NCBI GenBank assembly: GCA_016286835.1
Contig: JAEEUD010000001.1
Location: 1-32,835 of the forward strand
Length of the DNA stretch: 32,835 bases
Source of the DNA: Pyramidobacter sp.
Lineage (GTDB): Bacteria; Synergistota; Synergistia; Synergistales; Dethiosulfovibrionaceae
Direction of reading: 5' to 3'
Shown here one piece after another: positions 7,020 through 15,743 of the stretch. How positions within the stretch are numbered: the stretch's first letter is position 1; each line of letters starts with the position of its first letter. Both the position numbers and the translations under genes were made by a program. The notes beneath the pieces were generated by a model. The model saw only the letters and a program-made list of their open reading frames with translations, was not told the DNA's origin and did not search any database.

Positions 7020-8514
7020 AATTCAGGGGATCACGCTGCGGGGCGTCGAGGCCTTGCCTGTTGAGGTCGAAGCGGAAATCACCTCCGGAATGTTCTCTTT
7101 TTCCGTCGTCGGCCTGCCTGACGCTGCTGTGAGAGAGTCGCGTGAACGTGTTCGTGCGGCTCTTCGCGAGTTGGATGTGTCGATCTACGGACGGATCGCC
7201 GTCAATCTTGCACCTGCGGATCTGCCTAAAGAGGGCAGTCTGCTTGATTTGCCAATAGCGGTTGCTCTGGCGGCGGAAAAAAAGTTTTTTGCTCTGAAAC
7301 AAGCTGCGATTTATATGGGCGAACTGGCGCTCGACGGACGCGTGCGCCCTGTGCGCGGCGCAGTTCCCGCGGCTATGCTGGCGCGCGCACTGAAACTGCC
7401 GCTGTTCTGTCCTGTTGGCAATTCTGCAGAGGTGGCGTTGGTAGACGGAGTTGAAGCATACGGCGTACCTACGTTGAAAGATCTTCTTCTTCATCTACGC
7501 GGCGAATCTTCATTATCCCGTGTGGACAAGAACATGCCGCCGGACGTGCTTGGCGCTGTGGAGCCTGATTTTGCCGACGTTCGCGGACAGTCTCAGGCCA
7601 AACGTGCGCTTGAGATCGCCGCAGCGGGACATCACAATATCCTCCTTGTCGGTTCGCCCGGAAGCGGCAAGACAATGATGGCACGCGCTCTGCAGGGAAT
7701 CTTGCCGCCATTATCCGATGACGAGTTTCTTGAGACGCTGCTGATCCGCAGCGCCGTCGGACTGCCGGCACCAAGTGATCGCCGTCGTCCGTTCCGGCAG
7801 GTGCATCATACCGCAAGCACGGTTTCCATCTGCGGCGGCGGCAGCGATATCCGTCCCGGCGAAGTCAGTCTAGCACATCGCGGAGTGTTGTTTCTGGATG
7901 AGTTCACGGAGTTTCGCCGCGATCTGATCGAAGCGTTGCGCCAGCCTCTGGAAGACGGCTTCATTACTGTCAATCGCGCTTCGGGCAGCGTGACGTATCC
8001 AAGCCGTGTGCTCCTGGTCCTTGCCGCTAATCCCTGCGCCTGTGGCTGGCGCGGCGATCCTGTCGAACAATGCCGGTGCAGCAGCGTCGAACTGGAACGC
8101 TATCGCCGCAAATTTTCAGGGCCCATGCTTGACCGTGTCGATCTCTACGTTTCTGTCCCGCGTCTCACACCGCAGGAGCTGCTTGAGCTGAACAATGCGA
8201 CGGGCGAGAGCAGCACAGATATCCGGAAACGTGTCGTGCGGGCGCGTGCGATTCAATGGGAACGTAAAAAACTGACCGGCGCAGAATGTAATGCAGAACT
8301 TTCGGAGCGTCAGTTGAAGAACAATGTCGCTCTCAGCGCTAAAGCGCGTCAGTATTTGGCTTCAATGGCAGAACGGCTGCGCCTGTCCGGCCGCGGTATG
8401 AGCCGTGTGCTTCGCGTCGCCCGTACGATCGCCGATCTTGCGGGCTCTCCGGGCATTGAGGCCTCCGCTGTCGCAGAGGCGATCGCGTATCGTGACGCGG
8501 GGGTGCTGGAATGA
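7009..8514 (+). CDS. comM: Mg-chelatase-like AAA+ ATPase ComM (YifB)
   Basis: ComM is a hexameric AAA+ helicase that promotes branch migration during natural transformation. The start is ATG 7009, 9 bases after GGAGGAGG (6992-6999), giving 501 residues. The N-terminal ChlI-like domain (about 1-165) includes GLPDAAVRESRERV and the segment DLPKEGSLLDLPIA. The ATPase core has Walker A GSPGSGKT (215-222) and Walker B VLFLDEF (293-299). A Cys-rich segment NPCACGWRGDPVEQCRCS follows near 345-362, and the C-terminal Mg-chelatase domain ends the protein. The gene overlaps yraN at its start and dprA at its end, and dprA is itself a transformation protein. Confidence 0.96.
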   Translation: MAAEIQGITLRGVEALPVEVEAEITSGMFSFSVVGLPDAAVRESRERVRAALRELDVSIYGRIAVNLAPADLPKEGSLLDLPIAVALAAEKKFFALKQAAIYMGELALDGRVRPVRGAVPAAMLARALKLPLFCPVGNSAEVALVDGVEAYGVPTLKDLLLHLRGESSLSRVDKNMPPDVLGAVEPDFADVRGQSQAKRALEIAAAGHHNILLVGSPGSGKTMMARALQGILPPLSDDEFLETLLIRSAVGLPAPSDRRRPFRQVHHTASTVSICGGGSDIRPGEVSLAHRGVLFLDEFTEFRRDLIEALRQPLEDGFITVNRASGSVTYPSRVLLVLAANPCACGWRGDPVEQCRCSSVELERYRRKFSGPMLDRVDLYVSVPRLTPQELLELNNATGESSTDIRKRVVRARAIQWERKKLTGAECNAELSERQLKNNVALSAKARQYLASMAERLRLSGRGMSRVLRVARTIADLAGSPGIEASAVAEAIAYRDAGVLE

Positions 8515-9575
8515 ACGGCCGTGAATTGTGCGCATGGCTCAACGGCTTTGAAGGCCTGTCGGCTGATTTGCTCCGCGAACTTGATCCAGGGCTGAATGAA
8601 AAGGAGATCATCGAAACGCTGCGCGAGCAGGACAAGATCACCGAACACTGTGCCGAGCGCCTGAAAAATCTCTCCAACGACGGTTGGGGCAGACGACAGC
8701 TAGAACTGGCCGAAGAAAGCGGCGTGTCTGTGACGACATGGTACGATGAAGATTATCCGCCGCGATTGCGCGACATCGACGAGCCGCCGCTGTTGTTGTA
8801 CGTCAAGGGGCGGCTTCCCGATTTTGAACGTTCATGTTCCGTTGTCGGCACGCGCCGCTGCACCGCTTACGGCATGAAAGTTTCAGAAATGCTGGGAGCG
8901 GGACTGGCTCGTGCCGAGAATATCGTCGTCAGCGGCGGCGCTCGCGGAATTGACGGCGGAGCTCACGGCGGCGCGCTTTCAGTTTCCGGTGTCACAGTTG
9001 CTGTCCTGGGAACGGGAATTGATGTTGTATGGCCGCCGGAGCATGACGAGCTTTTTGCCAACATCGTCAAGGACGGCGCGCTCATAAGCGAATATCCGTT
9101 CGGCACGACGGGACGTTCATGGCGCTTCCCGCGTCGGAATCGTATTATCGCAGGCATCTCGGGAAAACTGGTCGTCGTCGAATCGCCGATGAAAGGCGGT
9201 GCGATGATCACCGCGCGCAAGGCGATGGAAATGGGGCGCGAAGTCTGGGCTGTTCCCGGCCGTATCGACGAGCGCGTCTGCGAAGGAAGTAACCGTCTTA
9301 TCCTTGACGGCGCGTCACCGCTTGTGAGCATTGAGGATTTTGTCGATCATATCAGTACGTTCGGTCAGCTTGAACTCTTTTCGCCCGTGAATATAACACC
9401 GGATGAGAAAAAAGTGCTGGATTGTTTGAGAGACCAGGGCGACCTGACGCTTGACCAGCTTTCAGCGCGGACGGGGCTTACCGTTGTTCAGCTCATGCAA
9501 TGCACGGCCGAGCTGCAGCTTCAGTCGTTGATTTATCCTACAGGCGGAGGCCGGTGGCGTGCCGTGCCCAAATAG
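8511..9575 (+). CDS. dprA: DNA-processing protein DprA
   Basis: DprA protects incoming single-stranded DNA and loads RecA during transformation. The 354-residue protein begins with a SAM-like N-terminal region (about 1-70). The Rossmann-like core has the motifs SVVGTRRCTAYG and VSGGARGIDGGAHGGAL, then GRSWRFPRRNRIIAG. A C-terminal winged-helix domain (about 295-350) contains LTLDQLSARTGLTVVQL. The start ATG overlaps the comM stop by four bases. Paired with comM, it suggests at least an ancestral capacity for DNA uptake. It closes this gene string; 174 bases without a gene follow. Confidence 0.96.
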   Translation: MNGRELCAWLNGFEGLSADLLRELDPGLNEKEIIETLREQDKITEHCAERLKNLSNDGWGRRQLELAEESGVSVTTWYDEDYPPRLRDIDEPPLLLYVKGRLPDFERSCSVVGTRRCTAYGMKVSEMLGAGLARAENIVVSGGARGIDGGAHGGALSVSGVTVAVLGTGIDVVWPPEHDELFANIVKDGALISEYPFGTTGRSWRFPRRNRIIAGISGKLVVVESPMKGGAMITARKAMEMGREVWAVPGRIDERVCEGSNRLILDGASPLVSIEDFVDHISTFGQLELFSPVNITPDEKKVLDCLRDQGDLTLDQLSARTGLTVVQLMQCTAELQLQSLIYPTGGGRWRAVPK

Positions 9576-9684
9576 CGGTCTGTATTTCCAATGAGTACAC
9601 AGTTCCCGACGCCCTTTACCGGAGCTCTCGGGGACTTAGTTGATTCACACACTCTCCTTTATGTCGAAAGCACTTGCCTTATCC

Positions 9685-9713
9685 TTGCAATTCTTCTCGG
9701 GACGATTTAGAAT
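9685..9713 (+). promoter_or_regulatory. Sigma70 promoter upstream of tilS
   Basis: TTGCAA (9685-9690) and TAGAAT (9708-9713) are separated by 17 bases in the only gene-free gap between dprA and tilS. Transcription would start near 9720, 30 bases before the tilS ATG. It probably drives tilS-hpt-ftsH. Confidence 0.7.
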
Positions 9714-9749
9714 CTTGAACGATTGGAGTAGGGAAGGTGAAAGAACGGC

Positions 9750-11054
9750 ATGAAGAATAAGAGTCTTGAAAGGCGTTTTCGCCGAGTGCTTGAAGAATAC
9801 GGCTGGCTGAAAAACTCCCGTGTCCTGCTTGGCGTTTCCGGCGGCAGTGACTCGATGGCGCTTCTTCATCTGTACTGCTCGGTGCTTCCTGCTGATCAAA
9901 TAGTTGTCGCTCATTTGGATCACGGTCTCCGCCGAACGGCGGCGCGGGATCGTGATTTTGTCATCTCTGTTTGCGGAGCTTTGGGCATCCGCAGTGTCGT
10001 TGAAAGACGCGACGTTGCTCAGCTTATGCGCCGGGGAGAGTCGATCGAGGCGGCCGGACGCCGACTTCGTTATGACTTTTATGAACAAACGCGATCCGCG
10101 CTTGACTGTGATCTCGTCGCTTTGGGGCACACACGGACCGATCTTGCCGAAAGTGTTTTGATGAACCTCGCCAGAGGCAGCGGTCTGCGCGGTCTTGTCG
10201 GGATCCCTCCGCAGCGCGGGGCCTACATCCGGCCGCTCCTTTCCTTTTATCGTGAAGAGCTGCGCGAGTATCTGACGGAAAATGGATTCTCGTGGGTCGA
10301 AGACGAGACGAACGACCTTGATCTGTATCAGCGCAATCGCGTCAGGAATGACGTCCTGCCAAGTCTGCGGTCCACCGTCAATCCCCGGATCGATGAGCAC
10401 CTCGCCGCGCTTGCCGAAGAGGCATTGGCCTGGCGGCAGGAAATCGAGGTACGCTGTCGTTGCCTTTATGAAGAAACGGCGCTGAGACACTGCGAGTGGC
10501 CAAGTTTCGATCTGCATCGTCTGCGGCGTTTACGCGCTTTCGAAAGAACCGAACTGCTTCGCTTTGTCGGACGTGAGCTTGGCCTTGAAGCTTTGCCGCG
10601 AAAGAGAACAGAAGAGCTTTCGCGGTTGACTTCCGCGTCCGGGAGATGGGTGTTTCAGTGGGGTTCGGAAGTTGACCTCATGGCTCAAGACGGCGTTTTA
10701 AGATGGAGTCCTGCAGTAGAAAAGAAATGTGCTTTCCTGGAGGCAGAAATCGGCCAGACCATTCGCTGGGGCGGCTGGAACATTGCAATTACGCTGGGGA
10801 CTGCTAACGATGGCGGCTGCGAAAAACTCACTCTTTCGCTTGCTCCTGACGAAAAGATCGTCTTCGTTCAGTGCAAAAACGGTGTCTCAACAAGTGACAG
10901 TTTGTTTCCGGAAATTCGTCAGGGCGGTCAGGTCGTTGCACGCAGAGAAAATTCACAGTGGACGATTTTCACTCATCGTGTAAAATATGAGAAGGTGTGT
11001 CAAATCGTTTTTACCCCGCTGAGGGGCAACTGGAGGAAAAACGAATGGAACTGA
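9750..11054 (+). CDS. tilS: tRNA(Ile)-lysidine synthase
   Basis: TilS attaches lysine to C34 of the CAU-anticodon tRNA-Ile so that it reads AUA and is charged with Ile. The PP-loop SGGSDS is at residues 30-35, followed by HLDHGLRRTAARD and GHTRTDLAESVLMNLARG, all typical. The C-terminal region from about 355 fits the TilS_C domain but is weakly conserved. The start ATG 9750 lies behind AAGGTGA. The gene's last codons overlap the start of hpt by 10 bases. The order tilS-hpt-ftsH is a widely conserved cluster, strengthening all three calls. Confidence 0.96.
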   Translation: MKNKSLERRFRRVLEEYGWLKNSRVLLGVSGGSDSMALLHLYCSVLPADQIVVAHLDHGLRRTAARDRDFVISVCGALGIRSVVERRDVAQLMRRGESIEAAGRRLRYDFYEQTRSALDCDLVALGHTRTDLAESVLMNLARGSGLRGLVGIPPQRGAYIRPLLSFYREELREYLTENGFSWVEDETNDLDLYQRNRVRNDVLPSLRSTVNPRIDEHLAALAEEALAWRQEIEVRCRCLYEETALRHCEWPSFDLHRLRRLRAFERTELLRFVGRELGLEALPRKRTEELSRLTSASGRWVFQWGSEVDLMAQDGVLRWSPAVEKKCAFLEAEIGQTIRWGGWNIAITLGTANDGGCEKLTLSLAPDEKIVFVQCKNGVSTSDSLFPEIRQGGQVVARRENSQWTIFTHRVKYEKVCQIVFTPLRGNWRKNEWN

Positions 11055-11587
11055 AACCAGCAGACGTTCTGATTTCACACGAACAAATCGCGGAGCGCAT
11101 TAAAGAGATCGCTCAGGAGATCTCCTACAAATACGCGGGGCAGGATCTCATGATGATCGGTATCCTTCGCGGAGCCGTGATTTTCATGTCCGATCTGGCT
11201 CGTGCGATCGACCCGTCGGTCGGATTGACGATGGAATTCATGAAAGCCTCATCCTACGGTGCTTCGACCCAGAGTTCCGGCAAGGTCGCGATCACGCAGC
11301 AGCCGACAATGGAGATTAAAGACCGTCAGATCATCATTGTCGAGGACATTGTTGATACTGGACTGACGTTGAAACGTCTGCGCGAGTACTTTGCGGCCCA
11401 TGGCGCGAAATCAGTCGAAGTCTGCGTTCTGCTTGACAAAAAGGACCGCCGTGTGGTGGATGTGCCCGTTGAGTATACCGGCTTTGTCATTCCTGATGAG
11501 TTCGTCGTCGGGTACGGCATGGATTTCGACGAAAAAATGCGCAATCTGCCGTCGATCCACAAAGTATGCCAGGTTTCGGAAGAATAA
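11045..11587 (+). CDS. hpt: Hypoxanthine-guanine phosphoribosyltransferase
   Basis: This enzyme salvages hypoxanthine and guanine with PRPP to make IMP and GMP. The start is ATG 11045, 8 bases after GGAGG (11032-11036), giving 180 residues, the normal size. The PRPP-binding loop reads VEDIVDTGLTL (99-109); ILRGAVIFMSDLAR (40-53) and the aromatic purine-site segment VVGYGMDFDEKMRNLP near the C-terminus are also typical. It overlaps the end of tilS, and ftsH starts 22 bases after its stop. Confidence 0.96.
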   Translation: MELKPADVLISHEQIAERIKEIAQEISYKYAGQDLMMIGILRGAVIFMSDLARAIDPSVGLTMEFMKASSYGASTQSSGKVAITQQPTMEIKDRQIIIVEDIVDTGLTLKRLREYFAAHGAKSVEVCVLLDKKDRRVVDVPVEYTGFVIPDEFVVGYGMDFDEKMRNLPSIHKVCQVSEE

Positions 11588-11609
11588 TTAGTTATAAGGA
11601 GGCTCTCAC

Positions 11610-13616
11610 TTGCACCGAATGATGAAAAACCTCGGCGTGTATCTGATCCTAGTGGTGCTCGTCGTCAGCGTTGTCAACATGTTCCTGACGCCGCCGTCGC
11701 CTACACCGCAGATCCCCGAGATTCCCTACAGTCAGTTCCGCTCCGATATGGCAGCGGGAAAGATCAAAAATTTCACGATCAGCGACACGAAAGTCCAGGG
11801 GCATTACGTTGACGGCTCGTCTTTTTCCAGCAACGTCGTTGGTATTGAGGACATTGCCGATACAGCCACGGCGCAGGGTGTCGAGGTGACGATCGCCGAA
11901 CCGCCGGAGACCCCGTGGTGGATGACGTTGGCTTCGTCCGTTTTCCCGACGCTGCTGCTGATCGGTGTCTGGATCTTCTTCATGCACAACATGCAGGGCG
12001 GCGGCGGACGTATGATGAGCTTTGGCAAAAGCAAGGCGAAAATGTTCCTCGACAACCGTCCGAAAGTTACGTTCAACGACGTGGCCGGCTGTGACGAAGC
12101 GAAGGAAGAACTGAAAGAGGTCGTCGAATATCTCAAATCGCCTGACCGTTTTACAAAACTGGGCGCAAAAGTTCCCAAGGGCGTTCTTTTGCTCGGTTCC
12201 CCGGGAACCGGTAAGACGCTTCTGGCGCGCGCCTGCGCAGGTGAGGCAGACGTGCCGTTTTTCAGCACCAGCGGTTCGGATTTCGTGGAGATGTTCGTCG
12301 GTGTCGGCGCTTCGCGTGTTCGTGATCTTTTCGATCAGGCGCGAAAGTACAAGCCCTGCCTCGTCTTTATCGACGAGATCGACGCGGTGGGGCGCCATCG
12401 CGGTGCAGGCCTGGGCGGTGGTCATGACGAGCGCGAACAGACGCTCAATCAGCTCCTTGTAGAGATGGACGGATTTGATGAACAGAGCGGCATCATCCTG
12501 ATCGCCGCGACAAACCGCGCCGATATCCTCGATCCGGCTCTGCTCCGTCCTGGACGCTTCGATCGTCAGGTCGTCGTCGATGCGCCAGACGTGAACGGTC
12601 GCGAGGCGATCCTGAAAGTTCACGCCAAAGAGAAAAAGTTTGCTGCCGACGTCGATTTTGCCGTATTGGCCAAGCGCACGCCCGGTTTTGTCGGCGCCGA
12701 TCTGGCTAACGTCATCAACGAGGCTGCGCTTCTGGCTGCCCGTGCCGGAAAGTCCGAGATCGGTATGGCAGAGTTGGAAGAGGGCATCGATCGCGCTATC
12801 GCAGGCCCGGAACGCAAGAGCCGTCTCATCGGTGACCGCGAGAAAAAGATCATCGCTTACCACGAAACAGGACACGCGCTCGTGGCGAAGTTCCTTCCCG
12901 GCAGTGATCCTGTCCACAAGATCTCGATCATTCCCAGAGGCAGCGCCGCCCTTGGCTATACGCTTCAACTCCCGAAAGAAGACCGTTTTCTGGCTTCAAA
13001 GAATCAGCTCACCAATAATATTTGCGTTCTGCTTGGCGGTCGCGTCGTTGAGGACATCGTTTTCGGCGACATCACCACAGGCGCGAGCAACGACCTTGAA
13101 CGCGCCACGCAGACGGCGCGCAGCATGGTCACGCAGTACGGCATGAGCACGCTTGGCCCTGTCGTTCTCGGCCGCCAGCGTCATGAGGTATTCCTTGGCC
13201 GCGATCTTGGCGAAGACCGCAATTACAGCGAGCAGATCGCGTTCGCGATCGACGAGGAAGTCCGCCGTATCGTTGAAGAATGTTATCAGCGCGTAAAAAA
13301 ACTGATGACGGAAAAGATCGAGACAGTCAAGCTCGTCGCCGAAACGCTGCTGCAGCGCGAAGTGATCGACGGTCACGATCTTGCCGTGCTGTTAGGTGAG
13401 GAAGAGCCGAAACCGGAGAATAAAGCTTCCGACGAGAATCCCCCGGCTGATAACATATCGTCTGCCGAGCCTGCGGAAGCGGATGCAGCAGTTGAATCGC
13501 CTGAGGAAAAAAGCGAGACGGACGGCTTTATTCCTGCCCGGCCGCTGGGTGAAGACATAACACCCGAAACAGCCGGCCAAAAAGTTGAGCAGGATAATCC
13601 CGCAAAAGACGAATAA
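11610..13616 (+). CDS. ftsH: ATP-dependent zinc metalloprotease FtsH
   Basis: FtsH is the membrane-bound AAA+ protease that degrades misfolded membrane proteins and some regulators. The start is TTG 11610, 7 bases after AAGGAGG (11596-11602); ATG 11619 is a poorer alternative at 16 bases. Membrane segments lie near residues 8-26 and 108-125, with a periplasmic loop between them. Walker A is GSPGTGKT (196-203), Walker B is LVFIDEID (251-258), and the second region of homology contains TNRADILDPALLRPGRFDR. The zinc motif HETGH is at 418-422. The last 60 or so residues form an acidic, low-complexity tail, as in many FtsH proteins. A strong terminator follows the stop. Confidence 0.98.
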   Translation: MHRMMKNLGVYLILVVLVVSVVNMFLTPPSPTPQIPEIPYSQFRSDMAAGKIKNFTISDTKVQGHYVDGSSFSSNVVGIEDIADTATAQGVEVTIAEPPETPWWMTLASSVFPTLLLIGVWIFFMHNMQGGGGRMMSFGKSKAKMFLDNRPKVTFNDVAGCDEAKEELKEVVEYLKSPDRFTKLGAKVPKGVLLLGSPGTGKTLLARACAGEADVPFFSTSGSDFVEMFVGVGASRVRDLFDQARKYKPCLVFIDEIDAVGRHRGAGLGGGHDEREQTLNQLLVEMDGFDEQSGIILIAATNRADILDPALLRPGRFDRQVVVDAPDVNGREAILKVHAKEKKFAADVDFAVLAKRTPGFVGADLANVINEAALLAARAGKSEIGMAELEEGIDRAIAGPERKSRLIGDREKKIIAYHETGHALVAKFLPGSDPVHKISIIPRGSAALGYTLQLPKEDRFLASKNQLTNNICVLLGGRVVEDIVFGDITTGASNDLERATQTARSMVTQYGMSTLGPVVLGRQRHEVFLGRDLGEDRNYSEQIAFAIDEEVRRIVEECYQRVKKLMTEKIETVKLVAETLLQREVIDGHDLAVLLGEEEPKPENKASDENPPADNISSAEPAEADAAVESPEEKSETDGFIPARPLGEDITPETAGQKVEQDNPAKDE

Positions 13617-13627
13617 ACTGGTACAAT

Positions 13628-13663
13628 AAAAGGACGGAGCATTTTACGCTCCGTCCTTTTCTG
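13628..13663 (+). terminator. Rho-independent terminator after ftsH
   Basis: A perfect 13-bp stem (13628-13640 with 13648-13660, 7-base loop) ends in TTTT. It closes the tilS-hpt-ftsH unit 11 bases after the ftsH stop. The stem is A-rich at its base, so it may also work on the opposite strand. Confidence 0.9.
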
Positions 13664-13691
13664 TACGCATCGTCTCATGGAGGTTTTAAGC

Positions 13692-15743
13692 ATGGAGACT
13701 GAATCTTTTAAACTGCACGCGCCCTGGCCCCCCTCGGGCGATCAGCCGCAAGCTATAGCGGCGCTGCTCGACGGGCTGAAATGCAACGAGCGTGTCTCAA
13801 CGCTGCTGGGAGTGACCGGAAGCGGTAAGACGTTCACTGTCGCCAACGTCATTGCCAAGTATAATCGTCCGACGCTCGTGCTGGCGCATAATAAAACGCT
13901 TGCCGCGCAGCTGTACAGTGAATTCCGCAAGTTTTTCCCTGAAAACGCTGTACATTATTACGTCAGCTATTATGACTACTATCAGCCCGAAGCTTACGTG
14001 CCCAGTTCCGACACCTATATCGAAAAAGACGCTTCAATCAACACTCAGATCGAGCGTATGCGTCTGGCGACGACAAAATCGCTGATCGAACGCCGCGATG
14101 TGATCGTTGTCGCTTCCGTGTCGTGCATCTACGGTATGGGCAAACGCGAGAATTATGAAGACGCGATCGTCAGCTTTTCTGTGGGCGAACACTGGAACCG
14201 TCACAACTTTCAAGAAGCCCTGATGAAAGCCTATTACGAGCGCAACGATTTTGATCTCCAGCCCGGGAAATACCGTGTACGCGGCGATGTGCTGGAGGTT
14301 TATCCAGTGTACAGCAACAGCACGCTGCGCTTTTCGTTCTTTGATGAAGAGCTGGAAACGATCGAAGAGGTCGATCCGGTGAGCGGCCACAGACTGAAAC
14401 ATGTCGATCATGCTTCGGTCTTCCCTGCGCAGCATTATGTGACCAGCGACGGCGCGATCACCGAGTCGATGGAGAAGATCAAAAAGGAACTGGAGATCCA
14501 GGCCGGTCGCTTCAAAGCCCAGGGCAAGTTCCTTGAGGCCGAACGTCTGACAAGCCGCACCCGCTACGATATGGAAATGATGGCCGAAGCAGGATACTGC
14601 TCGGGGATCGAGAATTATTCGCGTTATCTTGACGGCCGCGAGGAGGGGGAGCAGCCGGGAACGCTGCTTGATTTCTTTCCTCCCGATTTCCTGATGGTTG
14701 TGGACGAATCGCACATCACACTGCCGCAGGTGCGCGGCATGTTCAACGGCGACCGTGCGCGCAAGGAAGTGCTCGTTGAACATGGTTTCCGACTGCCGTC
14801 GTGTCTTGATAACCGCCCGCTGCGCTGGGGCGAGTTTGAGAAGTACATGCAGCGTGTGATCTGCTGCTCTGCCACGCCCGGCGACTGGGAGACTGAACAC
14901 TCCAAGCGCGTTGTCGAACAATTGATACGTCCTACGGGGATCCCTGATCCGCTTGTAGAAGTCCGCAAAGCCACCGGGCAGATTGACGATTTGCTTGGTG
15001 AGATCCAGTCGGTTCGTTCCCGAGGCGGACGAGCGCTCGTCACCACGCTGACGAAAAAAGGCGCGGAGGAACTGGCCGAGTACATGCGCACGCTGCGGAT
15101 CAGGGCTGAATATATCCATTCCGAATTGAATGCCTTTGAGCGCGCCGAGGAAATCAACAAACTCCGCAGCGGTGACATCGAAGTACTCATCGGGATCAAT
15201 CTGCTCCGTGAGGGCATCGATATGCCCGAAGTGACGCTCGTGGCGATTCTTGATGCTGACCGCGAAGGTTTTCTTCGCTCCTATCGTTCGCTCGTGCAGG
15301 TCATGGGACGCGCCGCTCGCAACGTCGATTCGCGCGTCATCCTTTATGCTGACGAAGTGACTGACAGCATCTCCGAAGCTGTAAGCGAATCGAAGCGTCG
15401 GCGCGATGCGCAGCTGGCCTACAACAAAGAACACGGAATTACACCCAGAACAATCCATAAGACGATCGAGAGGATGCTGCCCGAAGTTGAATTTGAAGAG
15501 GCTCCGGAAGCGCAGAGCAAGAAGACTCGCCAGTCTATCGAACATCTCGATAATCTTGACCTTGAGAAAATGATGTGGGAGGCAGTTGAAAAACTGCAAT
15601 TCGAGAAAGCTGCCAAAATCCGCGATATGATCCAGGAGATCGAGCAGGGGCTCAGTCCGTCGGGTGAACTCGACGAAGAAGAAGGAGGACAGTATTTACG
15701 TGCCGCGTCAGGAAATCGTCGTAAAAAACGCCCGAGAGCATAA
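13692..15743 (+). CDS. uvrB: Excinuclease ABC subunit B
   Basis: UvrB is the damage-verifying helicase-like subunit of nucleotide excision repair. The start is ATG 13692, 8 bases after GGAGG (13679-13683); an ATG at 13677 overlaps that ribosome binding site and is unlikely. The protein has 683 residues. Walker A is GVTGSGKT (40-47), the beta-hairpin region reads YYVSYYDYYQPEAYVP, and the Walker B segment is MVVDESH. Helicase motif VI is QVMGRAARN. The C-terminal UVR motif (LQFEKAAKIRDMIQEIEQ) that contacts UvrA and UvrC is intact. It overlaps uvrA by 44 bases. No convincing promoter was found between the ftsH terminator and this gene. Confidence 0.98.
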   Translation: METESFKLHAPWPPSGDQPQAIAALLDGLKCNERVSTLLGVTGSGKTFTVANVIAKYNRPTLVLAHNKTLAAQLYSEFRKFFPENAVHYYVSYYDYYQPEAYVPSSDTYIEKDASINTQIERMRLATTKSLIERRDVIVVASVSCIYGMGKRENYEDAIVSFSVGEHWNRHNFQEALMKAYYERNDFDLQPGKYRVRGDVLEVYPVYSNSTLRFSFFDEELETIEEVDPVSGHRLKHVDHASVFPAQHYVTSDGAITESMEKIKKELEIQAGRFKAQGKFLEAERLTSRTRYDMEMMAEAGYCSGIENYSRYLDGREEGEQPGTLLDFFPPDFLMVVDESHITLPQVRGMFNGDRARKEVLVEHGFRLPSCLDNRPLRWGEFEKYMQRVICCSATPGDWETEHSKRVVEQLIRPTGIPDPLVEVRKATGQIDDLLGEIQSVRSRGGRALVTTLTKKGAEELAEYMRTLRIRAEYIHSELNAFERAEEINKLRSGDIEVLIGINLLREGIDMPEVTLVAILDADREGFLRSYRSLVQVMGRAARNVDSRVILYADEVTDSISEAVSESKRRRDAQLAYNKEHGITPRTIHKTIERMLPEVEFEEAPEAQSKKTRQSIEHLDNLDLEKMMWEAVEKLQFEKAAKIRDMIQEIEQGLSPSGELDEEEGGQYLRAASGNRRKKRPRA

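Noticed and set aside
13664..13691. Promoter between the ftsH terminator and uvrB
   Set aside because: No -35/-10 pair with acceptable spacing fits in the 28 bases; a TACAAT before the terminator lacks a -35.
14034..15599. Minus-strand open frame of over 500 codons opposite uvrB
   Set aside because: The sequence is low in recognisable motifs and rich in His, Phe and Arg, as expected for an antisense shadow; no ribosome binding site or promoter was seen.
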